Of a stretch of 64,000 nt of DNA, positions 23,191 through 35,300 are shown piece by piece. Under the pieces are notes generated by a model. That model was not told where the DNA came from. It ran no database searches and saw only the letters and a list, made by a program, of their open reading frames with translations. This DNA is from Rhododendron vialii (Eukaryota > Streptophyta > Magnoliopsida > Ericales > Ericaceae). Where the stretch lies: positions 43,415,001 to 43,479,000 of the forward strand of contig NC_080560.1 of NCBI RefSeq assembly GCF_030253575.1, written 5' to 3'. Positions within the stretch are counted from its first letter, which is position 1, and every line of letters starts with the position of its first letter. The translations under genes and the position numbers were made by a program.

Positions 23191-23447
23191 CTTCTTCCGT
23201 TCCAAAATGGATGTCAATTTTTGATATCTGTGACAATTTCAATTACTTACATCTTTCAATATGGATCTCAAAATATATGCAATATGGATCTCAAAATATA
23301 TGCAATATGGATCTTGTTTGATAGTTTTTGATTAGTTCTATTATACAAAGTTTTCAAACTCATGAAAAATATTATAGATTGAAAGATATAAGCGATGAAA
23401 AATGACATGAGTTTTAAAAATTGTCATCCATTTTGGGACGGAGGGAG
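23191..23447. mobile_element. Stowaway-like MITE
   Basis: 257 bp between TA dinucleotides (23189-23190 and 23448-23449). The right end, complemented, reads ctccctccgtcccaaaatgg, the standard Stowaway terminus; the left end is cttcttccgttccaaaatgg. It contains a 23-bp phrase, caatatggatctcaaaatat plus atg, twice in tandem with a partial third copy (about 23256-23312). It sits between the divergent EMC6 and PPR promoters. Confidence 0.88.
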
Positions 23448-24142
23448 TACTCCGTATCTACGTAGTCCGATTTGACAAATGCCTTTAGCCTAATGGTATT
23501 AGGGTGCACTTAGGCGCTAGGAGTACGGAGGTCCGAAAATCAACTCCTCCTCAAGGGTGCTAATTTAACTATTCTATCAATATTAACTTTCGCAGAGAAA
23601 AAATAAAGGATAGTTTAAGAGTTAAATAGGTTTAATTGTTAAATTAAAGCTGAATTAGACATAAATTGAATAATTAAGGGGGTAAATGTACAAATTAGTC
23701 GATTGTGTATATATTTAAGTGGGCTTGGGCCGTTACTTGATCCAGGTCGGTCTTTCTACTTGTACAAAGAGAACTCTGTGTAAGCAACAACCGCAGCGAA
23801 CAACTGCAGAACACCAACCTCCCACTCTCACTCCGAGGAAAAATCAAGGCAAACTCCAAAAAGCTGTGAAGCCTTTCATTATAGAACAAACTGAATTTGT
23901 GAGAATTCGTTTGTTTTGAGCAGTTTTTTAGGTAAGTTTCCCTATCTGTGAAAGGTTTGTGTGCTGTTCTTGGGGGCATTTCGGTCGAACCTATCGAATT
24001 GCTGCAAAATTCAAGATTCAGCTTTTAGTTTGATTTGTATGATCCTTTCCCTTTGTGGGTTTTGAAAAGTTGTGGAATTCAAATGGTTACCCATGTTTGT
24101 AACTTGAATTAGGAATATTTTTCACTACACCCTGTTGGGATA
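23448..24142 (+). promoter_or_regulatory. Upstream region and leader of the PPR gene
   Basis: No other gene is seen. A stretch at about 23480-23570 (tagcctaatggtattaggg and aggtccgaaaatcaactcc) looks like a decayed tRNA-derived SINE. A TATA-like tatatatttaag lies near 23708. At about 23931 the leader has ttttttag|gtaagttt, a good donor, so the PPR mRNA may have a 5'-UTR intron. Confidence 0.4.
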
Positions 24143-26131
24143 ATGTATTTGAAGGAGGGATGTTCCTTGCTGCTTAAAGTCCACAAACCTTCAATCCCTT
24201 TTGTCCTCAACACAACCCCAATTCTCAATCCTACCTGTAATAACGAGGCGAATTTGAACCCCCATTTGGTTAAAGAATGTGATGTTTTGAGGAGGTTAAG
24301 GCATGAAAGTGACATCACTTTGGCATTGGAATACTTCAAGTCCATTGCAAATTCAAAATCTTTCAAACACACTCCTTTAACATACCAAGTCATGATTGAA
24401 AAGCTCGGGCGAAGGGCTGAGATGGATGGGGTCCAGTATCTGTTGCAGCAGATGAAGTTGGACGGCATTAGTTGCTCGGAAGACTTATTTATTAGCGTGA
24501 TAAATTCTTATCGGCAATCTGGGGCCGCCGAGCAAGCGCTGAAAACGTTTTATCGGGTGCAAGATTTTGGGTGTTCACCGACGGTCAAAATATATAATCA
24601 CATTTTTGATGCATTGCTTAATGAGGATAGGTTTCATATGATAAATCCTATATATAGTAATATGAAGAAAGATGGGTTGGAGCCCAATGTGTATACTTAT
24701 AATATTCTTTTGAAAGCTTTGTGTAAGAATAATCGGGTGGACGGTGCTCATAAGTTGCTCGTAGAAATGTCGAATAAAGGTTGCTCTCCTGATGCAGTGA
24801 GCTACACAACGATTATATCTTGTATGTGTAATCTTGGTAAGGTGAAAGAAGCAAGGGATATTACCAATCGGTTTCCCCCTATAGTACCTGTTTATAATGC
24901 TTTGATCGATGGGGTGTGTAGAGAATCCAATATTGAGGAGGCATTTGAGTTGTTGAATGAGATGATGAATAAGGGAATCGGTCCTAATGTAATCACTTAC
25001 ACAACTATCATCAATGCTCTTTCTGATGCGGGAAATATTCACTCGTCTCTTCCTATTTTGGCCCTAATGTTCAAGAAAGGATGTGGTCCCAATATTCATA
25101 CTTTTACTTCCTTGATAAAGGGTTTTTTCCTGAAAGGTAAATCTTATGAGGCCCTTGACATGTGGGAACGAATGATGGAAGAGGGAATCTATCCCAATGT
25201 TGTTTCATACAACTCACTGATACGAGGTTTATGCTCTGTTGGTAATGTGGGGAAAGCTGTATCTGTTTTTAATCAAATGGTGAGAAGTGGTTTTTCTCCA
25301 AATGTAACAACATATAGCACTCTTATTGATGGCTTCGCAAAAGCTGGGAACTTGGTCGGTGCGACTGAGACGTGGAATGACATGATTACCCATGGCTGCC
25401 ATCCAAATGTCGTGGCATATACGTGCATGGTTGATGTCCTTTGTAGGAATCTCATGTTTGACCAAGCCCATTGTCTTATGCAGAATATGGTGATGGAAAA
25501 TTGTCCCCCTAATACAATTACCTTTAATACATTTGTCAAAAGTTTGTGTGGCAGTGGAAGAGTAGATTGGGCCATTAAGTTGCTTGACCGAATGGAAGAA
25601 AATGGGTGCTTGCCAAATATCACGACTTATAATGAAATATTGGATGGTCTTGTCAAAGAGAACAACTTTACATTAGCATTTGGAGTGGTTAAGGAGATTG
25701 AAGAAAGGGGGCTCGAGCTTAATTTAGTGACTTACAACACTATGATACATGGTTTTTGTTGTGCTGGTATGCTAGAGGAGGCTTTGAAGGTTGTTGGGAA
25801 GATGTTGGTCGGAGGATTAAAGCCTGATGCTTTCACATTTAACATAATAATAAACGCATACTGTAAGAATGGAAAGGTTGAGTTTGCCATTAAACTGCTG
25901 GATGCAATGAGTGCAGCAGGTTGGTGTCCAGACATAGTTTCTTACACAAGTCTTATATGTGGGCTTTGTGAGTTTGCTGGTTTGGAAGAAGCTAATGTTT
26001 ATCTTCACAGGATGTTAAAGGAAGGAATTGTCCCCAATGTTGCAATATGGAATGTCTTGGTCCGGTTTTTGTTTAGTAAAGTAGGTTTTTCAGAGGCGCT
26101 GATTTTTCTAGACAATATATTGGATGGGTAA
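24143..26131 (+). CDS. P-class pentatricopeptide repeat protein
   Basis: An intact single-exon gene of 662 residues. It closely resembles Arabidopsis At3g48810 as I remember that protein, both in length and in blocks such as AEMDGVQYLLQQMKL, SNMKKDGLEPNVYTYNILLK and VVAYTCMVDVLCRN. About fourteen 35-residue PPR motifs run in tandem from about residue 78 to 640 (for example PNVYTYNILLKALCKNNRVD and PDAFTFNIIINAYCKNGKVE). There is no E, DYW or CCCH extension, so it is P-class. PPR proteins bind organelle RNA base by base and act in its stability, splicing or translation. The N-terminus (MYLKEGCSLLLKVHKP) could be a mitochondrial presequence, but targeting and the RNA target cannot be read here. 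The first ATG of the long frame was taken as start. Confidence 0.93.
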   Translation: MYLKEGCSLLLKVHKPSIPFVLNTTPILNPTCNNEANLNPHLVKECDVLRRLRHESDITLALEYFKSIANSKSFKHTPLTYQVMIEKLGRRAEMDGVQYLLQQMKLDGISCSEDLFISVINSYRQSGAAEQALKTFYRVQDFGCSPTVKIYNHIFDALLNEDRFHMINPIYSNMKKDGLEPNVYTYNILLKALCKNNRVDGAHKLLVEMSNKGCSPDAVSYTTIISCMCNLGKVKEARDITNRFPPIVPVYNALIDGVCRESNIEEAFELLNEMMNKGIGPNVITYTTIINALSDAGNIHSSLPILALMFKKGCGPNIHTFTSLIKGFFLKGKSYEALDMWERMMEEGIYPNVVSYNSLIRGLCSVGNVGKAVSVFNQMVRSGFSPNVTTYSTLIDGFAKAGNLVGATETWNDMITHGCHPNVVAYTCMVDVLCRNLMFDQAHCLMQNMVMENCPPNTITFNTFVKSLCGSGRVDWAIKLLDRMEENGCLPNITTYNEILDGLVKENNFTLAFGVVKEIEERGLELNLVTYNTMIHGFCCAGMLEEALKVVGKMLVGGLKPDAFTFNIIINAYCKNGKVEFAIKLLDAMSAAGWCPDIVSYTSLICGLCEFAGLEEANVYLHRMLKEGIVPNVAIWNVLVRFLFSKVGFSEALIFLDNILDG

Positions 26132-27138
26132 ATGTCATGCAAGACCACAGATGGTTAATGAACAGCTGATGAAGTGCAACAGACGTCTTTATTGTCTGGA
26201 TTTGTAATTTCTGGAGGAATTCTTCTTGTTGGGATATTGTACACTTCCAGCATCTGGCTCTTTCACTGGGGTATGTATTCTCAAAGGGAAAATTGGTCTT
26301 TCCATGCAGTAATCCTAATGGCCCCTTTGGATTGTGAGAGAAGAAAAGGAAGGAGAATCCTATCACTTGTTTGAATGAATAAAGAGATGAGAAACGTTGA
26401 GAAAGGAAGAGAAATGATGGATTTTGAAGAAGCGGCCTAGCTATGCATAGCCCTGGTTCTATGATGAAAGACTTTTATGTTTATTGGTCCATTTTTGTTT
26501 CTCACCAAAAGATGAGAAACCCCAATCCTTTCTTTTCTCAACAGCAAGGAGCTCAAGCATTTTCATGGCTTACTGCACTGGAGAAGTTGTGTAGTTTGTA
26601 TCTTAGTGACGGGCATAGAGAATTGGTACTTCTCTTGAAGTTCTCAGCCATGTTTTGGATGTATGTGTTCTACTGTGATGGGAAACTGAGGATTGATCCA
26701 CTATAGCTTTCCTCTTCGACGTGTATTATTCCGCATCTCTTTTTGTTTAGCAGATTGGGATTCCATCTTGATAGAAAGATACAAGGAAGAAGACCATCAT
26801 GGAGACAGAAAAGATGATGAGAAGAAAGATGACTGTGTGATAGTATGCTAGGACTGCTCATTCAGCTCTAATCTTATGCAGCTTCTGCTCGCTCTCGCCT
26901 TTACTCTGTTTTGGTCCAACTTAGGATTTCTGGAGCTAATAGTACTTCTCTGTAGTTGCAGCTGAACTTAATCTTGTCATGTATTCCAGAGCCCAATGGC
27001 GAACTTGGTGATCAAAAGGATTTAGCTCAGACATCTTCTTTTCTCTTTCTTTTCCCTTTTTATTATCCAGGTGGGAGAGTGACATATTCAATAGGAAACT
27101 TCAAACAAAGAAAATCAGAAAATGATATTGTTCTGGCA

Positions 27139-27218
27139 GCTCCACCTGAAATTTTCTTTTGTTGTTTTGGCTGTAAGGGCTCCACCTAAAATTTTCTTTT
27201 GTTGTTTTGGCTGTAAGG
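27139..27218 (+). repeat. 40-bp tandem duplication
   Basis: gctccacctgaaattttctt and the following twenty bases occur at 27139-27178 and again at 27179-27218 with one or two differences. Confidence 0.85.
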
Positions 27219-27348
27219 TACATACATTTAATTTAGCGTCTATGCTGTGCTTATGGGTTGGCTGTGTTCTGGAGATTAAACATTGGCTTGGAACTGATTC
27301 AAATAACAAATGCATGAAAACTTCAGTCTTTGGGTGCTGCTTCTGAAG

Positions 27349-27356
<8 letters not shown>

Positions 27357-27405
<49 letters not shown>
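27357..27405. repeat. (GA)n microsatellite
   Basis: A pure gagaga run preceded by a short cacaca tract, in non-coding DNA. Confidence 0.9.
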
Positions 27406-27407
<2 letters not shown>

Positions 27408-27889
27408 GAACCTAAATTGGCAATTATGGTCTTGTATGAGTAATTATTCAACCCTCTTGGACACCAGTTGACTGCCATAAAGCAAGCCAAGGATACACAT
27501 GGACACACTATTTTGGTCCATTTTGTAGAATTCCCATTTCCAACACAGGCAGCAGCCCATCAGTAAGGGGAAAAAACACAGGCAGCCGCTTTCACCCTCG
27601 TGGACAGTGGAATTGGTCTACTGTACCAAGTTAACAAACAAAGGAAAAAAGCTTTCTAACTCACTTAACGAGTTTCAATTTCTTCTTTTATGTTTTCCTG
27701 GTACTCATACCACTCTCTGTCTTTTCAATACTACGGCAGACCTTCAAACGATCACAAAATCATTGTTGCTGGATCACAAAAACACTCTATTCAAATTCGC
27801 AAACAATATACATCAGACAAAACTTCATCTGCCCAAAATTTACTAAACCACTAGTTCAAAGAAAATGCATTTAGAAGTAGATAAAGAAA

Positions 27890-30800
27890 CTATCTACCTA
27901 CTTTCTTGGGTCTCAACTTCTTGCTCCCCACTCTACTAGACTTACTCGGTTTATTACTCTTTCTGCTCTCTCTGTACCCTTCAATATAGTCCTCCACATT
28001 CATAATACCTTTTTCACCTTCGATGTCATTGTCATCACCATCTATTTCTTCCTCTTCCTCATCCGCCGATTCCTCATGTGTATCATCCATATCGTCATCT
28101 TCATGGTCATATGTCTCATTGTCATCATCTTCCTCATCATTGTCATCATCTTCCTCATCATTGTCATCATCTTCATCGTCATATGTCTCATCCACATCAT
28201 CATCTTCCTCATCATTGTCATCATCTTCATCTTCATCATCATATGCATCATCATCATCATCGTCGTCGTCGTCGTCATCATCCATACCAGCGAGTAGTGT
28301 GTGGAACTCAGGTGGAGGTGGACATTCCTTTGTTTCTGCCTCGTCCTTCTTTATCACCAGATGCCGAATAACTCTCTCATCTTTGTCTAGCATATTCTTG
28401 AAATCATTAATCGATTTGGCTTCCAATTCGAAATTCATCAAAATGTAGTGGGCGTTTCTTGCTTTCTTTATCTTGTATGCCAGTCGTCGCATACCCCAAT
28501 CGTTAAATCTCCATATCCTGCCTTTCTTCTCTTTTATAAATTCTGCAAAAATATGTTTGATGGGTTTAACAGTCCAATGCCTCAAAAAGAAGAAAGACAC
28601 ATATGATGCTGTATTGATGCATACTATCACTATAAAATCAGCAAAGGCAAAAGCATGTACATATTCCATACATTCTACCAGTCTCCTTGGTCGTCTGCAT
28701 TCAACAGGTCTCCATTCATTTCCATTAGAATAAAAGAGAGACTATAATTTTACAGCACATGAATTTAATACATTTGGAAAAAGATTTGGTAAACATATGC
28801 GCCTAGAAACGTATTTAAAATTGCAAATATAGGAGGTAAAAAAGGTTACCTTGAACTTTCAAATTCACACTCTCAACCTCTTTCGCATGGTCCTCATGAA
28901 TCGCATAAACCACTTCATAATGGCGCACTGTCAATGCGAAGCAAAAATGGGGATCAAAATGAAGGTAACAGAAAAAGGGAGGAAAAGGGAAAGACTCCAG
29001 GTACCAATTTTGATTCCTTTTTGTCAGCTACAAAATTAAAAAGATATCAAAATGCTATGTTAAACAGCGAATTCCAAGTTGGCTATTAGTTTTTTGTTCT
29101 TCGCAAAACGTAAAAATGCTCTTCAAATATAAAAATGGCTAGGAGCCAAAATAGGTAGAAAATTGTAACAGTTCAAAAAGCTTCAGTGTCTCTTTTGTAT
29201 TTCCCTTCTCAAAACCATACAAGTAAGATTAGACATCTACTCATTGAGTTCCAATTGGCATCCCAACTACCCCAACACTGATTCTAATCCAGTTAGCAAT
29301 GAAGAATGAGTGACAAGGAATCATGCTTACTTTGTTCTAATTTCAACGCGCTTTCCAGTTCAAGATTTAGTTGTTCAAACAGTTCTCCTGCAAATCAAGA
29401 ACAAGATCAATCACAGCAAAAGTGCATATAATCAAGTGTCCTCTTTATAGAAGTGAATCAAGGAATTAAGATTGCAATCACTCACGTTCTTCGTCGTCGG
29501 CAAACTCAGGGAGAAGCCTTCCATCTTCTTGAACTTTCTTCTGAAATCCAAAATCAAATTGACAAACACCTTTTACCCAAAACTCAAGATAAGAAACCAA
29601 ACTTTTTAGCATTTAAGAGTGGGTGCCATTCAAGGCTCCTAAAATTCAGTTTATACCAAGACTCTACATAGATTATGACCACAAATGGAAATGCAATTCA
29701 AATCCGATAGACAATAGAATATGGATGCAATTTCAGTACTCATACAACCCTTAGACTAGAACTCACCATTGAAAACCGGCTTCGACGGGAAGAGTAACCA
29801 AGGAGCAGATGGCCAAGCACAATTTTTGGTAAACCATAACATCATATTGACAATTGTAGGTCAATTTAATATCAGAATCCCCACAGTTAAGAGTATCCTT
29901 CACTGGCCAAGCATGTACTTGGACAGGTGGGACATCAGAATCGTAACCCAGATATTAAAAAATTTGCATACCTGTATATTATCCATCTTAAATTTACAAA
30001 ATCAACATTGATAACACTGAATTTAGCACAATTCCCCAATACATTATGTGTGTGCACAATTATGCACCTAAACATAGTCTAGGATATCGGAACTGTTTTT
30101 TGTGTTCATCTAAACTCACACAACCACCAAATAGACCAAAGAGATGTTCTTCCCTCTTTTCCCCCTATGTACTCCATAGTCCAGACCTACATCTATTTCA
30201 GCTATAATCTGAAACCAACTTAACAGAATCAGTCCTGTGATCCTATCGGAAAATAAGTAACTAAATAACTTAACATGAAGAGTGACACGGCTAATGTGTG
30301 GCATGCCATTCAAACTTGCCCTAGCCCTGTGTCTACCGCATTCGATCACGCTACTTGCACACATAAAATACACACTCACTCACATTCACAAGGATTGTGG
30401 ACACACACACACACTGGTCCCCCAAATCTACGTGATTGTGTAGTGTGTGACACTGTGTGAATCCCCCAATCCAATTTGCGTGTTCGTAACATTTTCCTGC
30501 TACCTTCAGCCATCCAAAATTGCTGTGATTCTAAGATAACTAACCAATTGATTAGCTCATAGGAGTTGTCAAAGAAGAGGGTATGGCTAGCTATTTTTTC
30601 CTAACATGACCCATTTGCCTAGCGCATTCTAAACATCAAACCGAATACCAGTACACAAGAAACCCCAAATACCCAGAAACATACATAAGCACCATAAACC
30701 CACAAGCATGTTAGAACTATTAAGTGGGATTTTGAATTAGAAGTAACCTCTTTGAGCAAAACAGATTCAGGGAAGAAGCCAGCTTCATCAGGTTTGACTA

Positions 30801-31038
30801 TGAAGCTATGAGTGTTGGGCTTCTTATCACTCCTCTTGTTATCCTTCTTGGCGGCCAAAATCACCGATTTTCTAAGTCTCAAAGAGGTTTTCTGAGAAGA
30901 AAAAAGGGACAAGGAGGAGTACCCATTACTCCCCAAAACCAAGAAACTGTTTCGTTTTCCGGAAAACCCACCATAACTGGCCAAGTTTGAAAAGAGAGAA
31001 GCAGTGGTCACAGGGGACGAACAGCCCAGTATTTCCAT
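27890..31038 (-). CDS. PRPS6: Plastid 30S ribosomal protein S6 (bS6c) with a long acidic C-terminal tail
   Basis: A nuclear gene for a small-subunit protein of the chloroplast ribosome. Exons on - are 30748-31038, 29486-29540, 29331-29387, 28850-28927 and 27890-28542, all phase-compatible, about 377 residues. Residues 1 to about 65 form a Ser-rich chloroplast transit peptide (SSPVTTASLFSNLASYGG, then SVILAAKK). The S6 fold follows: MRHYEVVYAIHEDHAKEVES, EFIKEKKGRIWRFNDWGMRR, LAYKIKKARNAHYILMNFEL and DERVIRHLVIKKDE. After PPPPEFHTLLAGM (about residue 247) comes a tail of about 130 residues. It is almost all Asp/Glu with Tyr/Thr interruptions and ends in a Lys/Arg-rich stretch (SKSSRVGSKKLRPKKVGR). 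The Arabidopsis protein, as I recall, is about 207 residues, so the tail is much longer here. The core identity is secure; the tail's role is unknown. Confidence 0.92.
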
Positions 31039-32393
31039 TTCTCGACGGTGTCGAGAGAGCTGCTCGAAAAGGGTAACCAGACGATAATAGGGAAAGAGAG
31101 AGAGATTTTTATTTTATTTTGGTGCACAAATAATTGACTCGAAAGTTGAAAGAGAATTAGAAAAATAATTGAGTGTCAAGTAAAATGTAAAAAACTGCAA
31201 CAGATCTGCACAAATCCAGATACAGAGATGTCTGAGAGCGTCTAATGTGTGTCGGCATTGGCTCCATATTTATTATGTGAAACTTACGTGTATAAGATAA
31301 ACTTACGTGTATAAGACAATTCTGAATATATCTGTGTTTGAATTTATACACAAAAAATTGTGTCCGTCACATTAGAATAAGGGATTCTAAAACGTTTCGC
31401 AATTGTGAAAATGTTATGAATCATGTGACTAATATTATACATTTGCAAGATAAATGTCAAATGAAAATACACAGAAAAAGAAGAAAAGAAATGGTTTAGC
31501 TTTGAACTTGTCGGTATATATTCCAGTCCCACTTTGGTTATACGTAGGCTTGATACACTACAGGAGTATTATCCATGAAAGTGTCCTTGAAACATAAATG
31601 GACGGCTCAGATTCACAAGATTCTAACATTTTCCTATTCGATTGCACATTTTGTAAAATGCCTCCGAAATTTATATCACACTAAGAGAAATCAATTAGCA
31701 AGCCTTTTTTTTTTAAGATAAACTTATTTCAAAATAATAACAGTCCTTATCTGCTTAATATGAAATCCTCGACGTGCTGTTTGAGATCTTCGAAGTATGC
31801 CAGTTATGACAAGTTGAGTTCAAGTATTTTGTTGCCGGGAGAAGAGCCGGATCCATACAAGAACACAAAGTTAATAAAGCATCACCTGGAAATGCTCTAG
31901 CAGAGCCCAATAAAGCAAGTTTTACACATCAGAGTATATGCATATTGGAAAAGCTGCACCATTAGATAAGATACTATAATCCCACTCTAACATCCAAATG
32001 AAAGCAATTCGTCTACAATATTCTGCTCTTCTCTCTCATATTAGTTTCAAAACTTTCCGTCGAAAGGAGAAAAGGAGATCATGTTAAGGCCACTGGAGAA
32101 GTAATCGAGCCATAACTTGTAGGCATTCTCCTTCAAACCGGTACATTCTCCTTCAAACCGATACAAACGTCTTGTGTATACTTTCAGGGAAAGGAAAAAA
32201 GTCTATACAATTACAAACCCTGTGTAATGTAGGCTCAAGGAAACCTCAATACTGTTGAATAATTGGCAAATTACATTTCCCTCGCCCCACTATGAAAAGC
32301 ACAACAGGCCTTCATCCAAGTCTATGAGCCCTATTTACTAGGCTCATAAATGTTTTATCCTACTTTTGCGGCTTAAAAGAGTGGAGCTTTAGC
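31039..32393. other. Intergenic region between bS6c and the DnaJ gene
   Basis: It holds the bS6c promoter (a GA-rich leader near 31095) and the 3' UTR of the DnaJ gene. Two short tandem duplications are visible: cttacgtgtataaga near 31283 and 31301, and cattctccttcaaaccg near 32124 and 32144. No gene seen. Confidence 0.5.
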
Positions 32394-35300
32394 TCACCAT
32401 TGCTTCTTTCCTTTCTTCTTCCGCTTGCTGCTGCCACTGTTGCTGCCGCCACTCTTGGAGAATTTCCCAGCCTCGGCAGTAGCAGATGGACTCTCACTTG
32501 GAGTGCTGCCAGCAAAATTGTCAAACACACCTGCTTGCACTGCATTCTGTAACCATTCAAAGAATTCCTCCTCGGTCATGTTCTCTTCAAGATTAGATGA
32601 TGATGATGATGGCATTGAAGCTCCTCTTTGTCCTGGGCTAGTTCCCTTCCCATTGTTATGTTTGGCCGTCAAACTTGTGTTCACATGGAAGCTTGGTTTG
32701 TGAGTATTGACTGGAGATCTCATCCCCTGTAACAGGTGTTCAGAATTTCAACATGATATAGTAGTATGGAAATGTATGTGCAACATAGACACAACTTCCT
32801 TCACTTGGTGTGAAGTCACTAAAAACATCAGTATTCTTGTAAATTTATTTCCAAGATATCATCTTACCACAGTTTTGAGCTAGCTTGGTGGAACTGTTTA
32901 TCCATTCAACAGAGAAATATTCTACAAATTACTCAAATAAAATATGAAGGACCATTATGAGCATCTTTTGATGTTGTCCCACCAAAGCTCCACCCCCAAA
33001 TATATTAATTTGTTTGTTTTTTCACTCTAAGGGAAATTTTAAGAAAATAAATCAGGAAAATTTAGGGCATCACTTTGGATAGCTATGCTAACCGATTTGC
33101 AACCCAGATGTGCACATACTTGGGAACTTGCATTCCAATACGTAAATCGCTGGGATACTAGCGTTTCCTCGTAACACACCATTTCTCGTGACAGTTAGCC
33201 ATACTGTAAGTGTTCACTACCGGTCATGCTGTAGGTGTTTCTGATTTCCTCTATTGATTCAATTTGAACAAACCCGAAAGACTTCCACTCAGCTTATCAG
33301 GAGGAAAATTGATTACCTGACAAATATACCATTCAGTTGCATCATAGATCTTGCTATCAGCGCAAACATATGCACGAGGTGCATCAACCTGCAAAATTTT
33401 CAATTCAGCAAAGAGTATTAGCACATTAACAGGACGAACAAAGAATGACAAACTTCTATAAATGAAATGCTTAACACAGGGCTTGTCTCTCTTTTATGGA
33501 TTGCTTTCTACCTTCTGCAAAATTCCAAAAAAGAACGGTTGAGAAGATTGTTCAACCCATCCATCTCCATCTTTAGCTTGATGAAAATCTCTGCAATCCT
33601 ACAGAAGCGGACTGAAATTTAGGTATACAGTCTATAGTCATGAATCAGAGAATGCTGGAGCAGTCTTTCTGAGATTTTTATCTTTTTAACGCTTCATAAT
33701 GATAAACATAGTCAGAATTAAAGTTAAAACCTGGCACCATCTTGCTGTAGATTTTGATTTTTTCGTCTGAATCCAGACATGAAAATTTCCACACTTTCTA
33801 CAGGCGATCCGCCTTGACTCTCCATAAGGGTCCTCACCATCGGTAGCGGTGTGTGCAAATCCAGAGGCAAAGAACTTATGCCTTCCATTCTGGACAACCA
33901 AATACTAAAAGCTTAAGCAAGTTGAAGAGATGGGCATACATGCTAAAGAGTAAATAGTTGTTTTATTTTTTGAGAAAAGTAATCCATATTAAAGAAAAAT
34001 AGTGATGAAGAGACGTCTATTGCAAGGTTTTCAGGAGATACATCATGTCAAATGCAAAAGAAACCTCACATCTTGTTGTTTCCATCAGTTCAGAAGATGA
34101 TCTAATGTGAGGCACTGAGGTTTCTATTATATCTACAAGCAAGACATTGAAATCCTATGGGAAAATTACACTACATATGCCCATTCTTCTCATTAGCAGC
34201 AAGCAACAGGATGGAAATAAAAATCCTCTCCTCAAGTCAAGAAGTTTCCAAGTTAGAGACAATATCTCAACTGGATTCTTTAGAGCCTCCACGTGTCAAG
34301 TGTTGCGATAGCTTCCGAAAAGTCCATATGTTACAGCGACAAGATAATTGATAGAAGGCTAATTAAGAAAATGGTAAGTCCATAGAGAACAAGAAGAAAC
34401 ATACCAAGGACCGAAAACAATTTCATGCTCTAACAATTATAGAACACTGACAGACCAAAGCAAAACTGAAAATATCAAATTGTGGACGGCTGAGATTGCA
34501 GGGGATTGCAGGACCGCAGCAGTGTGTTTTCTCTCGGAAGTGTTGTGCTTTGGAATTCATTTTTACCCTTAGTTTTATGTGAAGGATCTAGTAGGTTGGG
34601 CAGCTTTTTTACCTTTTTTTTTTTTCTATCACTGAGACACCTGAAGAGCAAGGCCAAAGGTCCACCCAGGCCTCTGAGGTTAAGGTTGTTTCACTGCATT
34701 AAGTTACCTAAGTAAAAGAAGATGGGTATATATTCCTGATATATTGTACACAGCGGCGGTAAAGAAATTTATCATGTATACTTAAATGCATGCGGACTTG
34801 GTGAAGAAAAAAGAGGAAGTTCAAGAAACTAAATGTACTAAATCAGATTGAAGCCAAGATAGATCTGCAAACCTTTTGAGAAGCATTTTGAAACCTGCGG
34901 AAATAGTTCAGTAGCTCCTCCCTCCTCAATTCTTCATCATATGATTTTCGCTTCAAAGAATCAAGTAAAACCTAACAAAAAGAATCCCACCATATAGTCA
35001 GCCAAAACGAACAGGGCAAATTATTTTCAAGAAGGAAAAGATGGAAACCAAAAACATGTACCTCATACGCATTCTGAAGTTTCTTAAAAGCTTCCGCAGC
35101 CTTTTCATTGCCCATATTCTTATCAGGGTGGACCAGCATTGCCTGAGAACCAAACCATAAAATCTTGACTTATGAGCTACTAACACTATTACAAACAAAA
35201 AACTTTAATTTCATACACGTCCAATCTAAGTTCATCTATGGAGCATGCAACATGCCAGAAAGCCTATAAATAACATTCCTAGAGAAAAACACAAGCAAAC

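Larger units (their letters stand above)
26132..27889. other. Intergenic region after the PPR gene
   Basis: It contains the PPR 3' UTR and the terminal flank of the plastid S6 gene. Several short frames exist, none with recognisable product or coding character. Two simple repeats are listed separately. Confidence 0.5.

Noticed and set aside
23256-23312. CRISPR-like short repeats
   Set aside because: The repeats are directly adjacent without spacers, inside a plant MITE.
24575-25042. Several long frames on - opposite the PPR gene
   Set aside because: Antisense shadows of the PPR repeats.
28023-28448. Poly-Ser, Ile/Val-rich and His-rich frames on + opposite the bS6c tail
   Set aside because: Shadows of the Asp/Glu codon repeats of the real gene on -.
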